Source of the DNA: JADJLQ01 sp031417835
GTDB lineage: Bacteria; Bacteroidota; Bacteroidia; Chitinophagales; Saprospiraceae
Direction of reading: 5' to 3'
DNA length: 64,000 nucleotides
Assembly: GCA_031417835.1 (NCBI GenBank)
Contig: JANOWJ010000026.1
Location: 1-64,000, forward strand
Position numbers and translations under genes: made by a program. The notes beneath the pieces were generated by a model, which searched no databases, was not told where the DNA came from, and saw only the letters and a list, made by a program, of their open reading frames with translations. Below, in pieces: positions 52,777-61,083 of this stretch (positions within the stretch are counted from its first letter, which is position 1; each line of letters begins with the position of its first letter).

Positions 52777-53538
52777 TCAATCAATCAAAGGCGCAGTCTG
52801 CCCCGCTGTCGTCACACCAGCCGGCAATTCAATTAACGTAAAATTGCGAAAATGAATCTCTGCACCTTCAGACTCTAAACACAGATAGCCTTTTTTCTGA
52901 CTTGACTTTGCCAGGCCATTGACAAATTTTCCATTGACAGATAACTTCACGACACCATCTACACATACCACATCATACGTATTCCATTCGCCTCGTCCTT
53001 TACATCTGTTTTCAATAGCTTTACTTCTGGTGCCTCTGGGGTTATCAGGAACAGTCTCCACACCACCTACACCAAAGAGTTCTCCATGGACATAAGCGAT
53101 GGGCGGCTCTATGCCATCTTTTGTATTTAACCTTACCCAATCCAGATCCAACATTTGTACTTCAACGCCATTTGGAAGGCGATTTTGGACACCAGGTATA
53201 GCATCACTCCAAACAAAAACACCTGAGTTGCCACCGAGCTCCATATGTTTCCATTCTACATGAAGAAGAAAGTTTTCGTATTGTTTTTTACTTCGCATCA
53301 CGCCGATGGGTTTGCCGGTGCATATTAATTCTTTTTTATTTCGAGACCAGGTGTCTGGAGCGGTATTTACATTGATCCATTCTATGTCAGTGCCCTTCGA
53401 TTTATGATTTGAATAAACCTGAGTAGAAATCTTTTCTTGACCAAATTTCAATGTAGTACTTTGGGCACTATGATCTTGATATAGTATCGTATTGAATACT
53501 ATAAAAAGAATCAGCTTTGAATTTTTAAGAATCTTCAT
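52777..53538 (-). CDS. Secreted DUF1080 (3-keto-disaccharide hydrolase-type) protein
   Basis: A 253-residue exported protein with signal peptide (LILFIVFNTILYQDHSAQS). The jelly-roll DUF1080 domain reads LICTGKPIGVMRSKKQYENFLLHVEWKHMELGGNSGVFVWSD, GVEVQMLD, GEWNTYDVVCVDGVVKLSVNGKFVNG and LCLESEGAEIHFRNF. This group includes the 3-keto-glycoside hydrolases that act after oxidoreductases open a sugar 3-position. The adjacent Gfo/Idh/MocA-type gene (gap 4 bases) fits the same two-step route. The actual substrate is unknown. Confidence 0.85.
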   Translation of the reverse strand: MKILKNSKLILFIVFNTILYQDHSAQSTTLKFGQEKISTQVYSNHKSKGTDIEWINVNTAPDTWSRNKKELICTGKPIGVMRSKKQYENFLLHVEWKHMELGGNSGVFVWSDAIPGVQNRLPNGVEVQMLDLDWVRLNTKDGIEPPIAYVHGELFGVGGVETVPDNPRGTRSKAIENRCKGRGEWNTYDVVCVDGVVKLSVNGKFVNGLAKSSQKKGYLCLESEGAEIHFRNFTLIELPAGVTTAGQTAPLID

Positions 53539-53542
53539 GTGT

Positions 53543-54859
53543 TCAACCTAGTACGTTGGTTTTCCCGGGAATTGCAATTTCGGGTACGACATATTTTAAA
53601 TTCCAATTCATTTGGTTATGTACCGGACCCAATACCTGGTTTGAATTGATTGCTTCATCCCAGGTCAGTGTTTGCCCACTATAAGCTACCATCCTGCCGA
53701 GGATAGCCAACATGGTACTATTAGCCATTCTGACCCCATCATTCATGGGTTTACCATTTCTAATTGAAGCGAATAGTTCATCGTGCTGGGTTTGATAAGG
53801 ATCATTTTTTTCACCCTGATAGTTCCATTTATTTTTACCGGTTATTTCCAGCTCACCACTGCTTTTTACGATAGCGTTGCCCAGGGTGCCTGCTATTTCT
53901 ACAGAATTGCGACCAGAACAACCTTGCTGCTGGCGGCTAAAACTAAAGCCCTGCACATTATTCGCATATTCATATTCGATCGCAAAATGATCATAGATGT
54001 TACCATACATTTTTTCTACCCGGGCTTGACGCCCTCCGCTTCCGGTAGCTTGTATAGGCAGTTGGTCACCCACCGCCCATGACATCATATCAAGGCTATG
54101 CACGATCATCTCTACAAGATAATCTCCGGAGAGCCAATTTTGGTAATACCAGTTGCGCACGAGATACTCCATATCGGTCCATTGCGGCTGTCTGGGCTTA
54201 TACCATAGATAGCCACCATTGCGGGTAGATGATACGGTTTTGACCTCACCTATTTCTCCCTGTAACACCCTTTCAAAAAAAGCTCTTTTGGGATTATCAT
54301 ATCTGAAAGTAAAACCAGACACTAGAGACAATTTTTTTTCTGCAGCTTTTTTAGCAGCCAAGATTACTTTTCGGACTCCGGGTGCATCTACTGCCACTGG
54401 TTTTTCACAAAAGACATGTTTGCCTGCTTCGATAGCTGCAGTCAGGTGCTCGGGCCTGAAATAAGGTGGAGTAGTCAATATCACTACATCTACTCCTGAT
54501 GCGATTACTTTTTTATAAGCATCAAAACCTACAAATTTATGTGATTTATCTACTTGTACTTTTTGGGGAGCGACCTCTATCAATGATTTATACGACTCTT
54601 CTAATCGATCCATAAATACATCACCCATAGCGGTAAGTACTACATTAGGATCAGCAGTGAGCGCCTGGGCTGCTGCGCCAGATCCGCGACCACCGCACCC
54701 TATTAAGCCTACTTTTAAAATATTGGAATTATTTCTTTTATTCTCGAAAGCAGTAACGGGAAAGCCCAAATTAATGGCCATAGAACTTCCCATCAGCGCC
54801 ACCCCGGTAGATTTAATAAATTCTCGTCGGTTGGCATCGTTGATTTTAGATTTTTTCAT
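53543..54859 (-). CDS. Exported Gfo/Idh/MocA oxidoreductase with Tat-like signal
   Basis: 438 residues. The N-terminus has NRREFIKSTGVALMGSSMAINLG, a twin-arginine signal (the GFO_IDH_MocA exported subtype). The domain has VGLIGCGGRGSGAAAQAL, VVILTTPPYFRPEHL and the EKP motif HVFCEKPVAVDAPG. The C-terminal part carries YQNWLSGDYLVEMIVHSLDMMSWAVG. Probable periplasmic or lipoprotein-associated enzyme oxidising sugars with a tightly bound cofactor. It forms an operon with the DUF1080 gene (4-base gap) and together they may cleave glycosides by an oxidation-elimination route, as described for the 3-keto pathway (inference). Confidence 0.88.
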   Translation of the reverse strand: MKKSKINDANRREFIKSTGVALMGSSMAINLGFPVTAFENKRNNSNILKVGLIGCGGRGSGAAAQALTADPNVVLTAMGDVFMDRLEESYKSLIEVAPQKVQVDKSHKFVGFDAYKKVIASGVDVVILTTPPYFRPEHLTAAIEAGKHVFCEKPVAVDAPGVRKVILAAKKAAEKKLSLVSGFTFRYDNPKRAFFERVLQGEIGEVKTVSSTRNGGYLWYKPRQPQWTDMEYLVRNWYYQNWLSGDYLVEMIVHSLDMMSWAVGDQLPIQATGSGGRQARVEKMYGNIYDHFAIEYEYANNVQGFSFSRQQQGCSGRNSVEIAGTLGNAIVKSSGELEITGKNKWNYQGEKNDPYQTQHDELFASIRNGKPMNDGVRMANSTMLAILGRMVAYSGQTLTWDEAINSNQVLGPVHNQMNWNLKYVVPEIAIPGKTNVLG

Positions 54860-55029
54860 TTTATCAAAGGTTAAATTGAAAAGATAAAGTGATACTCTGG
54901 TACATGATTTTAGTATACAATATAATACATTTTATAAGAAGGTGATCAAGCCGATTTATTCAATGGTAAGGCGTAAGTGAACCGTTTGAATTTTTAGAAT
55001 CTTGCTATACCCTTAGTTAAGACAAGATT

Positions 55030-55640
55030 TTGGGGTAGGTAAAAACTGCAACAGGGTGCGGTTTTGTGCCTACGACACAAGTAAACACTTCATAAGTGTG
55101 TTTACCAAGATGATATGCCTAGCGGCATAAGTGGTAAGTTGAACAAAACACACTTTTAAATCCGTTAGGGTTTTGATGTTGGTAAAATAGAAAACTCATG
55201 GGGAGTTGTGCCGTATGGCACAATATGACTCCGAAAGAGCCTTATCAGATTCCGGTATTGCCTATTAAGAAACTTTTTTCAGAAACCACTTTAAAATAGG
55301 TATCGATTTTTATGCCTAAAAAGTATAGCAGGTTCAATGATGCTATGATTTCTCTTTGCGCGTACTATGTAGGTCGATTTGTACATATATACATCTAACA
55401 AACAATTATTTAGATTTTTTTTAGCAGAAAGCATAGGCATTTTTGATTGGTTTATGTCAGAAAGCATAGGGCAAATTAGTACGACCAGGAGGAATATTTT
55501 AGAAGATGATATGCTTGTCGGCACAAGTAATCATTTGCTGCTTAAGTCTGTTAGGATTTTAATGTTGAAAAAAAGACTAGAAAACTAAAGGACCTTGTGC
55601 CGTCAGGTACAAAATGAACGTAAAGAACCAGAAGAGCTAA
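55030..55640. repeat. Outlying copies of the palindromic repeat and a second repeat family
   Basis: A P unit at 55060-55138 and a Q unit at 55155-55230, plus a diverged Q at 55540-55610, belong to the array family at 48540-51720. Between them, 55330-55450 (CTTTGCGCGTAC, GGTCGATTTGT, CAATTATTTAGAT, GCAGAAAGCAT) reappears at 60455-60560. The rest of 54860-55917 shows no gene. Confidence 0.7.
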
Positions 55641-55917
55641 GAAAGTTATCTGATCCTACTTCGTCATGGTTATACAATGACAAGTCTCAAAGGTGATTTT
55701 ATCGCGCGACTAAAATTGGATCAAGCTTAGGAAAATAAAACTGAATTCTGAGCCAACCTATGTTTTATAGATTAGCATTTGGAGCCCGAGAAAATTGATT
55801 GTGGAAGACTTGGAATTTAGCATTCAAAATTATTCTGTGGTAACATTTAGCCGCTTTATTACACTAGATATCAGAAAGATCATAAACATTATTTTCTTGG
55901 CCTTAAAAACAACATCC

Positions 55918-56883
55918 ATGAATAAACAAATCTTGCCCAATCAGAAAAACTACACTTGTTTGTTTTTTTTATTCATCACTATTTGTCTTGCGTCTATCGC
56001 TTGCAACGACTCAGTCCAGCTCACCAATAACTCTACGAGTGAAAATGGCCTTCTCGTGGACGGCAGGGACGGCACGGGCAACTTTAATGATAAAAAATTT
56101 ATCTCTGCTGCGGCGACCATCGATGTCGTCAGCATCGATGCTTCTGCGGCATCCAATGAAGTCATTGCTTTTACAAACCACCGGCCACCGGCCATAGTAC
56201 AAAATGTACCCTGGACATCCTCCTTCGAACAAATAGCAGTGCCCTACGCAAATAAAATGAAACTGGCAGTAAAAGTGTGGGTTTTGCACGGCCCGTTCAA
56301 TACTACCAAGACCACAGCAATCAATGCCTGCATCACTACCTCCAATATATGGAACAGCGAACGTATGGGTCTGGATTTTTCGACTTTTGAGATCATAGAT
56401 GCTACAGGTGATGCTCAGGCAGCCACGTATTTGGATTTTACCTGTACACAGCAAGCAGGGATCAAAACGGATATAGGGTTTACCGCCGGTCGCATCAATA
56501 TTTATTATGTACGGACGGTAGATGGTGGCGCAGATCGTGGGCAAGCATGCCAGATCGGGAGTGATTTTGTGGCCATGGCCTCAGGCAGTGGCAGTGAATT
56601 AATGTCTCACGAGCTGGGACATTGTTTTTCTTTACAGCATGTCGATGGAGACAGTAACTTTGATCAGACTAATATCATGCATCCTGCAAGCAATACTCGA
56701 CAATTTGTGACGGAAGGTCAGCTCTTTCGCTCTCATCTGCGTACCAACTCTGCTATTAATTTTGTGTATACCGCCAGGCCTGCATTACCCACCCGAGATT
56801 GCGCGCACAGCAACCTTAGCTCAGATGCTTGCCCCGCCATTCAAAAAAGAATCTGGGCCGATGGCACTTTTCCGGCCAATTAA
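55918..56883 (+). CDS. Secreted or lipid-anchored zinc metalloprotease (metzincin-like)
   Basis: A 321-residue protein starting at the ATG at 55918 (MNKQILPNQK). The longer frame from 55795 is rejected because the signal peptide would be internal. A hydrophobic segment ends in LASIAC, which could be a lipobox. The C-terminal half carries the zinc site SHELGHCFSLQHVDGD (HExxHxxxxxH) and a Met-turn candidate NIMHP, as in metzincins. The region upstream has TTAINACITTSNIWNSERMGLDFSTFEIIDATG, typical of pappalysin-like or snapalysin-style peptidases. Followed after 31 bases by another exported protein gene, so possibly one transcript. Substrate unknown. Confidence 0.75.
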   Translation: MNKQILPNQKNYTCLFFLFITICLASIACNDSVQLTNNSTSENGLLVDGRDGTGNFNDKKFISAAATIDVVSIDASAASNEVIAFTNHRPPAIVQNVPWTSSFEQIAVPYANKMKLAVKVWVLHGPFNTTKTTAINACITTSNIWNSERMGLDFSTFEIIDATGDAQAATYLDFTCTQQAGIKTDIGFTAGRINIYYVRTVDGGADRGQACQIGSDFVAMASGSGSELMSHELGHCFSLQHVDGDSNFDQTNIMHPASNTRQFVTEGQLFRSHLRTNSAINFVYTARPALPTRDCAHSNLSSDACPAIQKRIWADGTFPAN

Positions 56884-56914
56884 ATAAAATGATTATCCTC
56901 TAAATTAGTCAATC

Positions 56915-57460
56915 ATGAAAAATTTAAATCGCAAAACCTTCATCCTCATATCCCTTATTTTATTTGCAGCATCCGGGCTCAAAGCTCAACCAGATCCCAA
57001 TCGTCCCGAGAATGTCCAGACTGTTTTCTCAGATTGGATGAATAAAAACTGCGGAACCACCGAAGGATTTAAAAAAATAATCTCCTCTATGCTTCAATAT
57101 GCTGATGCGCTTGAGCCTATGTTTATTCGCACGTTCGATGCAGGCCCAGATGGCAATTTAATTCGCAGCTTTGATGCAAGCTCTTCCACACGGTATAGTC
57201 AAATGCAGGCTTATATCAAGTCTCCGGATAATATTTTACCTCCCGCTGAAACGCAGGTTTATAAAAATCAATCCCTCGAAGCTTATATGAAGTTTGAACG
57301 CGACAATTATATTTTAGCCTATAAAGCCAATGCATTGGCTGGCTTAGGTATATTAAAAAAGCAGCGAGGGCTAGACTTACTTAAAAGATTATCCAACGAT
57401 GCCGCATCAGTGTATCAGCCTTATGCTAAATTAGCTTTGGAGAGGCCGCTGGTGGAGTGA
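56915..57460 (+). CDS. Exported protein of unknown function
   Basis: A 181-residue protein with signal peptide (FILISLILFAASGLKAQ). The mature part is helical with no known domain: VQTVFSDWMNKNCGTTEGFKKIISSMLQYADALEP, then TRYSQMQAYIKSP and FERDNYILAYKANALAGLGILKKQRGLDLLKRL, ending in a HEAT-like alternation. It lies just 31 bases after the metalloprotease gene and may be its partner or inhibitor, by position only. The last about 220 bases were copied, with decay, to 60675-60900. Confidence 0.7.
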   Translation: MKNLNRKTFILISLILFAASGLKAQPDPNRPENVQTVFSDWMNKNCGTTEGFKKIISSMLQYADALEPMFIRTFDAGPDGNLIRSFDASSSTRYSQMQAYIKSPDNILPPAETQVYKNQSLEAYMKFERDNYILAYKANALAGLGILKKQRGLDLLKRLSNDAASVYQPYAKLALERPLVE

Positions 57461-57503
57461 GGCGAGAAAAGCGTAACATTAGAATGTAAAAATGAATTGA
57501 ACT

Positions 57504-57617
57504 ATGAAAGTATTCATTGGTTTCGGCTATAACCCGGCAGATAAATGGATTATTGACTTAGTGTTTCCTTTGGTTAAAGCATTTGGCTGTGAAATATTGA
57601 CAGGCTTCGGTCACTAG
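57504..57617 (+). pseudogene. Remnant of a TIR-like or related effector N-terminus
   Basis: A 37-codon frame whose product starts MKVFIGFGYNPADKWIIDLV and continues with FPLVKAFGCEILTG before a stop. The string K-x-F-I-G-x-G-Y-N-x-x-D-x-W-I-x-x-x-V-F-P-L resembles the opening of TIR-like and predicted nucleotide-binding effectors. The rest of the domain is missing. It is too short to function and looks like a broken defence gene. The assignment is from memory and needs a search. Confidence 0.4.
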
Positions 57618-57619
57618 AT

Positions 57620-57938
57620 TATTTTAGGCTCTTCGCATATATGCGTACTTTTTTAGTTTTTCAAATCCAATTTGCTAAATGCTTCATTGTTAAACACAGC
57701 GAAGCGTAGGGACATAGAGATAATTAGGTGTCACATAGAAAATTAAATATGAGTGTAATACACAAGGGCACATAGGGAAAATGCTTCGCAATTCTGAGAC
57801 TTTAGTAAAACAGCTATGTACCCTATAAAAGGCTTTCTACGCTACGCTGTTCAGCCTTACAAATTCTAACGCTGCGCTGTGCCTACGCTGCGCTGTTTTT
57901 AATGCTGAATTCAAGTACTCAAAAATGCGAAGAACCTT
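57620..57938. repeat. Dispersed intergenic repeat, copy 2 (inverse of 10141-10573)
   Basis: Read in reverse, this block follows 10141-10573 base for base over long runs: TGCTGAATTCAAGTACTCAAA, GCGAAGAACCT, AGTGTAATACACAAGG, ATTGTTAAACACA. It contains one, not two, central subunits, and extra GCTGCGCTG repeats at 57870-57895. From 57939 to 58075 nothing else is seen. Confidence 0.85.
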
Positions 57939-58075
57939 ACATTTTATGCTTCCTATCCTTAGATTTGAATCGTAAATAACACCAGCTTTAGCTCATAGGA
58001 GGCATCAAAATTACCCTTAAGGGTGAAACACGACCACAATCCCACGCATACTTTTATCCTATAATTATTATTTGT

Positions 58076-60418
58076 ATGCGAGTTGTATTTAAACAGATTT
58101 GTATTTCTTCGTTGCTCCTGTTTTCTTTGATATGTACTTCATTTTTATTTGGTAGTTCCAAGGTGAGAGTCGTAACTAAAGTAGACGGTATAGATCGAGA
58201 ATATTTTATTCATATCCCGACGAATTATAACGGGAATAAAGAAGTACCCCTGGTGTTTATGCTGCATGGTACCAGTGGCGATGGCGAGGAATTTTATAAT
58301 TTGCATGGATGGACCCAACTGGCCGATAAAGAAGGATTTTTGGCGGTTTTCCCTTCTTCTGGTAGATACAAGATTAATGATGATGGCGAATTAAAGACTA
58401 TTACTAAATGGAATACCTTACCGGATGCAAACTGGAGCTTACAACCCGGTGAAAAGGCATTTGATGATATAAAGTTTCTCAGAAAGGTGATTGACGAAAT
58501 GAAGTCTAAATACAAAATCGATGCAAAACGAGTGTACCTCAATGGCTTTTCAAATGGCGGACAAATGGCTGCAAAATGTGCGATAGAAATGTCAGATGTA
58601 TTGGCTGCAGTATGCTCTAATGCAGGATCGTTTTTTTTAGATACAACTTATATACCCAAAAGAAAAATACCGTACTTATATGAAGTAGGCAATAAAGATT
58701 ATGGGTCGGACAATGAAGGACCCGAAGCGCCTTTATCCTATTTTGATGATTTAATTTCTACACCTGGTTTGACTTACAAAAATGGGCATCATTACCAGGT
58801 AGATTATAATTGTATACGAAATTTTAATCTCAAAAGAGAATTCACTTTAATAGGGGATACCAATTTTGTCATGGTCGCTACTCATCAACCTAATAATCCG
58901 GGGCCAGGCACCGGATATGAGTTTAAGTTTGTATTTGTAAAAGGATTGGCACATATTTATCCAAATGGCAAACAGCATCCGTATGATGGAGTGACCAATC
59001 ACTGGAATTGGATGAAACAATACTTGTTGGAAGATTCTACTGCCCATGTTTTAAATACGCTTGCTACGATCAATGGGTATGGGCAAGGTACTTATGCCAA
59101 AGGCGATACCATTCATATCTGGGCAAAACAAATAGATGGTAGTGTATTTACCCACTGGTCAGGCGATATACAATATCTGGAGTCACCCAATGAATATCAT
59201 TCTCGTGTCATCATGCCTGCAAAAAACATAGCTGTCACCGCCAACTATGCTACACTATCTGCAGCTATGGACATGACGGTCATGAATATAAAAGGAGCCG
59301 AGCGATCAAAAAAACTATACACTTATTTTCCCGCTGATAAAAACAAAATCAAAGGGGTGGTGTGGTTTTTACACGGCACCAATGGCAATCCAGCCAGCAT
59401 GATCAGTGACCCGGACGCCAGACAAATGATGAATTTACTGATGGTCCAAGGCTATGCAGTCATAGCCTATTACAGCGAAGAAAGTGAATACGATCTTGAT
59501 TTTAATAATGATGGGGAATATCGATATACCTATGGGGTAGATAGCACTTTATTGGACATCGCCAATGTAAGAGCTATCCGGGATACCTTGATCAAGCGAA
59601 ACCTTATCCATGTAAACACCAGCCATGCCGCGATAGGTTGGTCTGCAGGCGGCGCATTTACAGAGTATATTGCCAACTCCCTTCAATGGAAAGCGGCTAT
59701 CAATCATACCTCTAGTGGTAATAGCGCTTTATCACTTTCTCCTAAAGCCATAGTGCCCTATTTGGTATCCATCAATGAAAATGACTTTAACGATGGAGCA
59801 GGACCTATAGGTAATCAGGAAGCTCGAGTACATGTACAGAATTATAAAAACCGCGGAGCCTGTGCTATACTCCACGAGCAAAAGAAAGCTCCTTTATATC
59901 CAGAACGGTTTGATAGATCTCCTCTTATTTCCGAACAACTTTCAAAAGCCATATTCGAGGAAATTAGGATCAATAATGGCCTGGATGAAAAAAATTACCT
60001 TAGACGATTGGTTAATGAACTTAAAGATGCAGTTTTGGCCAATCCCGGTAAGTATCCCCTGATCGTAGGATTATCGATCGCCCAAAGAGAAGCTGTAGAA
60101 CGGCAAATACAAGTGACCAATGCAGAACATTCTTTAAAAGCTGACATCAATGCACTTTCACTGCAGCTAATAGAGAAAGCTTGTGCAATAACTACTCCGA
60201 ATAAAGATGAAATAAGGTCAAATGCAAAACTCAAACTGTACCCGAACCCGACAACTCATTTGATCAATTTACCAAATGTGAAACAATGGAAAATTTATAA
60301 TACAACCGGTCAACTGCTCCTAAATGGGAAGAGTGATAAGGCCAATGTATCATCACTCCCGGGAGGTATTTATTATGTGATCAGCGATATGGGTAGTGGT
60401 AGGTTTGTAAAGGAATGA
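58076..60418 (+). CDS. T9SS-exported double esterase (feruloyl/PHB depolymerase-like domains)
   Basis: 780 residues with signal peptide (LFSLICTSFLFGSS). Residues about 30-315 are an LpqC/PHB-depolymerase-like hydrolase: PLVFMLHGTSGDGEEFYNLHGWTQLADKEGF, the nucleophile elbow LNGFSNGGQMAAK and the late His in KGLAHIYPN. Residues 320-395 are an InlB-type beta repeat (NGYGQGTYAKGDTIHIWAK...VTANYA). From about 400 to 640 lies a second hydrolase-like domain with WFLHGTNGNPASM and AIGWSAGGAFTEYI. The last about 75 residues (KLYPNPTTHLINL ... LPGGIYYVISD) are a Por/T9SS C-terminal sorting domain, so the enzyme is secreted or surface-attached. Esterase specificity is unknown. Confidence 0.85.
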   Translation: MRVVFKQICISSLLLFSLICTSFLFGSSKVRVVTKVDGIDREYFIHIPTNYNGNKEVPLVFMLHGTSGDGEEFYNLHGWTQLADKEGFLAVFPSSGRYKINDDGELKTITKWNTLPDANWSLQPGEKAFDDIKFLRKVIDEMKSKYKIDAKRVYLNGFSNGGQMAAKCAIEMSDVLAAVCSNAGSFFLDTTYIPKRKIPYLYEVGNKDYGSDNEGPEAPLSYFDDLISTPGLTYKNGHHYQVDYNCIRNFNLKREFTLIGDTNFVMVATHQPNNPGPGTGYEFKFVFVKGLAHIYPNGKQHPYDGVTNHWNWMKQYLLEDSTAHVLNTLATINGYGQGTYAKGDTIHIWAKQIDGSVFTHWSGDIQYLESPNEYHSRVIMPAKNIAVTANYATLSAAMDMTVMNIKGAERSKKLYTYFPADKNKIKGVVWFLHGTNGNPASMISDPDARQMMNLLMVQGYAVIAYYSEESEYDLDFNNDGEYRYTYGVDSTLLDIANVRAIRDTLIKRNLIHVNTSHAAIGWSAGGAFTEYIANSLQWKAAINHTSSGNSALSLSPKAIVPYLVSINENDFNDGAGPIGNQEARVHVQNYKNRGACAILHEQKKAPLYPERFDRSPLISEQLSKAIFEEIRINNGLDEKNYLRRLVNELKDAVLANPGKYPLIVGLSIAQREAVERQIQVTNAEHSLKADINALSLQLIEKACAITTPNKDEIRSNAKLKLYPNPTTHLINLPNVKQWKIYNTTGQLLLNGKSDKANVSSLPGGIYYVISDMGSGRFVKE

Positions 60419-60454
60419 GTATTGTAGACTTTGCTGAATACGATGCAGGTTCAA

Positions 60455-60560
60455 TAAATGATTTAATTTGTCTTTGCGCGTACAAGGTCGGTCGATTTGT
60501 TCATATGTGCATCTAACAATCAATTATTTAGGTTGTTTTTTGCAGAAAGCATGGGCATAT
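60455..60560. repeat. Second copy of the 55330-55450 repeat
   Basis: Matches include CTTTGCGCGTAC, GGTCGATTTGT, TCATATGTGCATCTAACAA, CAATTATTTAGGT and GCAGAAAGCAT. Same orientation as the first copy, 5.1 kb away. Confidence 0.65.
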
Positions 60561-60584
60561 AGTTGTACCGGGAAGAATACTAAG

Positions 60585-60900
60585 GGAGTCGGCCGGAGTC
60601 GGTAAAGTGTTTAATGAAATAGCCAGTGAGTGAACCGGACTTCAAACAAAGTTGGATCAGGGACTACCTCCAACTTAAACGCAGGTTTATAAAAATCAAT
60701 CCCTCGAAGCATATATGAAGTTTGAACGCGACAATTATATTTTAGCCTATAAAGCCAACGTATTGGCAGGCTTGGGTATATACTAAAAAAGGAAATAGGC
60801 CTAGACTAACTTATAAGATTATCAGATTATCAGAAGGAAGCCGAGTCAGTGTATCAGCCGTATAATAAAATAGCTTAGGAGAAACTGCTAGTAGAGTGAG
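60585..60900 (+). pseudogene. Chimera of two gene 3' ends (BNR protein and 56915 gene)
   Basis: 60585-60662 resembles 48340-48415, the end of the BNR-protein gene (GTCGG, AAAGT(G/A)TTT, CTTCAAACAAA, TTGGATCA shared). Immediately after, 60672-60900 follows 57245-57462, the end of the 56915 gene, with long identical runs (GCAGGTTTATAAAAATCAAT, GAAGTTTGAACGCGACAAT) but frame breaks and stops. It is not translatable as a whole, and the parents are intact. Only 3' ends are present. Confidence 0.8.
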
Positions 60901-61083
60901 GAGGGAGAAAGAGAGTCTGATTTTTAAAATCAAAGGAGGTCGGATTAATATTAGATGATTAAAAACTCAATTTCCTGTATATTTAGTTGTGTACTAATCA
61001 ATTTTTCCAACAATTAGTAGTATAAGTGAAAGACAAATGAGTGATTAAGCTACATTCAAAAACGCCATTTTAAAGCTGATACC

